A stretch of DNA of 8,218 bases from Sulfurovum sp. (GTDB taxonomy: Bacteria > Campylobacterota > Campylobacteria > Campylobacterales > Sulfurovaceae). Shown here piece after piece: positions 6,742-8,218 of this stretch (positions are counted from its first letter, which is position 1; each line of letters begins with the position of its first letter). The DNA lies in assembly GCA_027029065.1 (NCBI GenBank), contig JALVGO010000242.1, positions 1 through 8,218 of the forward strand, read 5' to 3'. The position numbers and the translations under genes were made by a program. The notes under the pieces are model-generated. The model was given only the letters and a program-made list of their open reading frames with translations. It did no database searches and was not told the origin of the DNA.

Positions 6742-7455
6742 ATGAAAAAAATGAAATATACCCTGCTTTTATCTACAGCTGCACTCTTTCTGTTAAGCGG
6801 CTGTTATCAGCAGCCAGGACTGGTAGAAGACCAAAGCTATAACCGTACCAAAACCGGTGCCCTTACAGGTGCTGTAGCCGGTGCACTTATTGGATACAAC
6901 ACCAAAGGACACCATAAAGGACAACGTGCCGCAATCGGTGCACTTTTAGGTGCAGCTGCAGGAGGAGCAATAGGATACAGTCTTGATGAACAGGCCAATG
7001 CGGTTGCAAAAGCACTGGGCACCAGGGTGAACAACGATCCGCTTGCCGCACTCGATCCAGAAAATGACATTATCGTCTCCAAGCGCCCTGACCATGTACG
7101 CATTATGTTCCGAGATGATATGATGTTTGCGACAAACTCTGCAACACTTCAGCCACATGCCAGACATAAAGTACAAAAGATCGCCTATCTGTTACAGCGC
7201 TATCCGCAAACAGTTGTGGGTGTGGCAGGCTTTGCAGACGACAGGGGAAGCTACGAATACAATCTCGGTCTCTCTGAGCGGCGGGCAAGAAGTGTTGCAA
7301 ACCTTTTGGCGGTCAACGGACGCCCACTGGTAAAAGGGTGTTCATGGGAAAAACCCATTGTGCCCAATACCAATGCGCGCAACCGGGCACTCAACAGACG
7401 TGTAGAGGTCTATCTCTATGCTGACCGCAATACCATGAGTGATCCCTGCCGTTAA
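6742..7455 (+). CDS. OmpA-family lipoprotein with glycine-zipper segment (YiaD-like)
   Basis: This 237-residue envelope lipoprotein should be anchored in the outer membrane and bind peptidoglycan. The signal peptide ends in LLSGC with C21 lipidated. Glycine-zipper helices follow at 39-51 (G39/G43/G47/G51) and 66-78 (G66/G70/G74/G78), joined by YNTKGHHKG. The OmpA C-terminal domain spans about 110-226. In it GFADDRGS aligns with the usual GHTDSTGS. D166 and R181 (in LSERRA) take the places of the Asp and Arg known to bind diaminopimelate in OmpA-like proteins, and NRRVEVYL closes the domain. C200 stands where the family often has an aromatic residue, and a second cysteine, C236, is the penultimate residue; the two could form a disulfide. 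AAGGAG five bases before the ATG is a strong ribosome binding site. The architecture resembles E. coli YiaD. Confidence 0.92.
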   Translation: MKKMKYTLLLSTAALFLLSGCYQQPGLVEDQSYNRTKTGALTGAVAGALIGYNTKGHHKGQRAAIGALLGAAAGGAIGYSLDEQANAVAKALGTRVNNDPLAALDPENDIIVSKRPDHVRIMFRDDMMFATNSATLQPHARHKVQKIAYLLQRYPQTVVGVAGFADDRGSYEYNLGLSERRARSVANLLAVNGRPLVKGCSWEKPIVPNTNARNRALNRRVEVYLYADRNTMSDPCR

Positions 7456-7476
7456 AGTATACGGCTGATCACTTTA
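7453..7476. terminator. Weak inverted repeat between convergent genes
   Basis: TAAAGT (7453-7458) and ACTTTA (7471-7476) can pair as a 6-bp stem around a 12-base loop. They span the 13-base gap between the OmpA-family gene and the convergent hypothetical gene, including both stop codons. Without a GC-rich stem or a T tract it is a poor terminator. It is listed because it is the only symmetrical element at this convergent junction. Confidence 0.25.
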
Positions 7477-7882
7477 GATTCTCAAGTGCCCTTTTTGCCT
7501 GTTCGGCATTCATGGTACCTGAGAAGAAGGCATCTTCTACTTTGCTGATCTGATCTGTCAGTTTTTTAATGAGAGAATCTCCCCTTACCCTATTCTTTAC
7601 AAATGTTCTCATAGTATCAAAATCAGGAAAAAGATCGAGAAACTCATGTTTTAGCGCGCTATGATTCCATGCCTCAACCTGAGTTTTTGTATCTGCTATT
7701 GTTACATCCAAAACCTCTTGACCAATACTATCAGTTGTTTTATACTGATCATACTTGTGTGCCTGCTCATACTCACTGTTACGAAAGACTTTGTCTTCTT
7801 TTTGTATATCCCCTATATATGTTGTTATCAAATAAAAAAATGCTATACCAACAGCTAAAAATACTATAAACGATTTATCCAT
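7469..7882 (-). CDS. Small membrane-anchored protein of unknown function
   Basis: I do not recognise this 137-residue protein. It starts with a short charged end (MDKS) and one hydrophobic helix at about residues 5-23. An acidic/basic polar region follows (DIQKEDKVFRNSEYEQAHKY), then a soluble, largely helical domain ending in an amphipathic stretch (SLIKKLTDQISKVEDAFFSG.MNAEQAKRALENLK). There is no lipobox or signal cleavage site, so a single-pass inner-membrane protein with most of its mass on one side is likely. AGAGGA on the minus strand (7895-7890), about seven bases upstream, and a TATAAT further up support the start. The gene is visibly richer in A/T than the block to its left. It converges on the OmpA-family gene with 13 bases between stop codons. 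Confidence 0.75.
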   Translation of the reverse strand: MDKSFIVFLAVGIAFFYLITTYIGDIQKEDKVFRNSEYEQAHKYDQYKTTDSIGQEVLDVTIADTKTQVEAWNHSALKHEFLDLFPDFDTMRTFVKNRVRGDSLIKKLTDQISKVEDAFFSGTMNAEQAKRALENLK

Positions 7883-7887
7883 AAATC
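7872..7887. promoter_or_regulatory. Inverted repeat spanning the start codon of the hypothetical gene
   Basis: GATTTAT (7872-7878) and ATAAATC (7881-7887) are perfect complements separated by two bases. In the minus-strand mRNA the AUG lies inside this element, next to the loop. It is AU-rich, so a hairpin would be weak; it may be an operator or chance. Confidence 0.3.
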
Positions 7888-7912
7888 TATCCTCTGTTAA
7901 AAGTTGACTTTA

Positions 7913-7918
7913 ATTATA
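7913..7918 (-). promoter_or_regulatory. -10 box for the hypothetical gene
   Basis: On the minus strand TATAAT at 7918-7913 lies 30 bases before the start codon at 7882. This leaves room for a leader of about 23 bases that includes the ribosome binding site. No convincing -35 hexamer is present at 16-18 bases; TTGTAT at 7944-7939 is 20 bases away. Confidence 0.45.
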
Positions 7919-8092
7919 CTATAGATTCTTCGAAAAAGATACAAGTGAACTGAAATAGTATGTAGCTATGAGAAAACGTGGTGCGATGAGATAATCCGAA
8001 CCTATCAGAGTATAGGGGATTTGCAAGTTTCCTTAGAAAAAAACCCCCTAAAAAACCCCCTAAATCTGATTGCTGCATCTATTGAAACTTTA
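7919..8092. other. Gene-free AT-rich spacer with short repeats and small hairpins
   Basis: No open frame of useful length occurs on either strand. CCTAT (8001-8005) pairs with ATAGG (8012-8016) around a 6-base loop. A direct repeat CCCCCTAAAAAA (8044-8055) is followed by CCCCCTAAA (8056-8064), giving two G5 tracts on the minus strand. TAGGGG at 8013-8018 could pair with either C tract over about 30-40 bases. TTGCTG and GAAACTT at about 8070-8089 echo strings in the adjoining tandem array and may be a worn copy of its unit. I see no integrase, transposase or tRNA signature. Confidence 0.6.
8044..8064. repeat. Short direct repeat CCCCCTAAAAAA
   Basis: Two consecutive copies of CCCCCTAAAAAA, the second truncated to CCCCCTAAA, lie immediately before the 49-base tandem array. 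Homopolymer-rich units of this sort are prone to slippage. No coding frame crosses them, so any effect would be on transcription from or into the array. Confidence 0.7.
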
Positions 8093-8218
8093 TTTGTTAC
8101 CGATAGCAAGAAACTTCGTGGCAACTAAAGTTGTGTTGAGATTTGTTGCTGGTAGCAAGAAAATTCGTACCAACTTATCTTGTGTCGAAATTTGTTACCG
8201 ATAGCAAGAAACTTCGTG
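8093..8218. repeat. Tandem array with 49-base period, continuing past the window edge
   Basis: Unit 1 is 8093-8141, unit 2 is 8142-8190 and unit 3 begins at 8191 and is cut at its 28th base. Units 1 and 2 agree at 38 of 49 positions by hand count. Units 1 and 3 are identical over all 28 shared bases. Each begins TTTGTT and holds the conserved core TAGCAAGAAA followed by TTCGT; the second half conserves CAACT and TTGTGT. Positions 2-17 can fold into a 6-bp stem with a 4-base loop in every unit. The period is not a multiple of three and stop codons interrupt the frames, so it is not a protein repeat. It does not fit CRISPR, because no part is strictly constant with unrelated spacers between. 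It may be a satellite-like intergenic repeat family or part of a mobile or structured-RNA element. Confidence 0.85.

Noticed and set aside
7661..7869. Plus-strand open frames of about 65 codons opposite the hypothetical gene
   Set aside because: They are antisense to a gene with good start signals, lack ribosome binding sites and resemble no family.
8013..8064. G-quadruplex
   Set aside because: Only two G5 tracts lie on the minus strand, and the single G4 run is on the opposite strand, so four runs on one strand are not available.
8093..8218. CRISPR array
   Set aside because: Units are contiguous at 49 bases with differences spread along the unit. There is no strictly constant repeat alternating with unique spacers, and no cas gene is in view.
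8093..8218. Protein-coding tandem repeat
   Set aside because: A 49-base period shifts the frame at each unit. The longest open stretch I find on the minus strand is about 34 codons and has no start signal.

Overview
The window looks like the chromosome of a Campylobacterota (epsilonproteobacterial) chemolithotroph, most likely close to Sulfurovum or Sulfurimonas. This is judged from protein style and gene order; no search was run. The run ksgA - rnj - kdsD, with an RNase J carrying a long Asn/Arg/Gln/Gly-rich N-terminus, matches what is known from Helicobacter pylori, where these three genes are also neighbours. Campylobacter keeps ksgA, rnj and a pseudouridine synthase together.

Layout. Bases 1-265 (minus strand) are the 5' part of hisF (histidine and purine metabolism), cut by the left edge. 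A 132-base divergent promoter region separates it from a plus-strand block: ksgA/rsmA (398-1258), rnj (1191-3305, overlapping ksgA by 68 bases), kdsD (3382-4350), an RsuA/RluB-family pseudouridine synthase (4360-5166) and rarA/mgsA (5166-6362). The spacing suggests two transcription units. One is ksgA-rnj. The other is kdsD-rluB-rarA, with its own extended -10 element behind a small hairpin. Both ksgA and rluB modify rRNA, RNase J processes and decays RNA, KdsD starts Kdo synthesis for lipopolysaccharide, and RarA acts at stalled replication forks.

A second pair (6456-7455) encodes two lipoproteins sharing a signal peptide and glycine-zipper segment. The first ends after the zipper, while the second continues into an OmpA-type peptidoglycan-binding domain. 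They look like a duplicated pair at the cell envelope and have their own promoter. A small membrane-anchored protein of unknown function (7469-7882, minus) converges on them.

The last ~330 bases (7883-8218) hold no gene. They are AT-rich with short C-tract repeats, and from 8093 they enter a tandem array with a 49-base period: two full units and a third cut by the right edge. The period is not a multiple of three. A small hairpin in each unit is preserved although its sequence changes, so the array looks like non-coding DNA or RNA rather than protein repeats. It is the least explained part of the window. Everything left of about 7460 is ordinary, well-recognised core genome.
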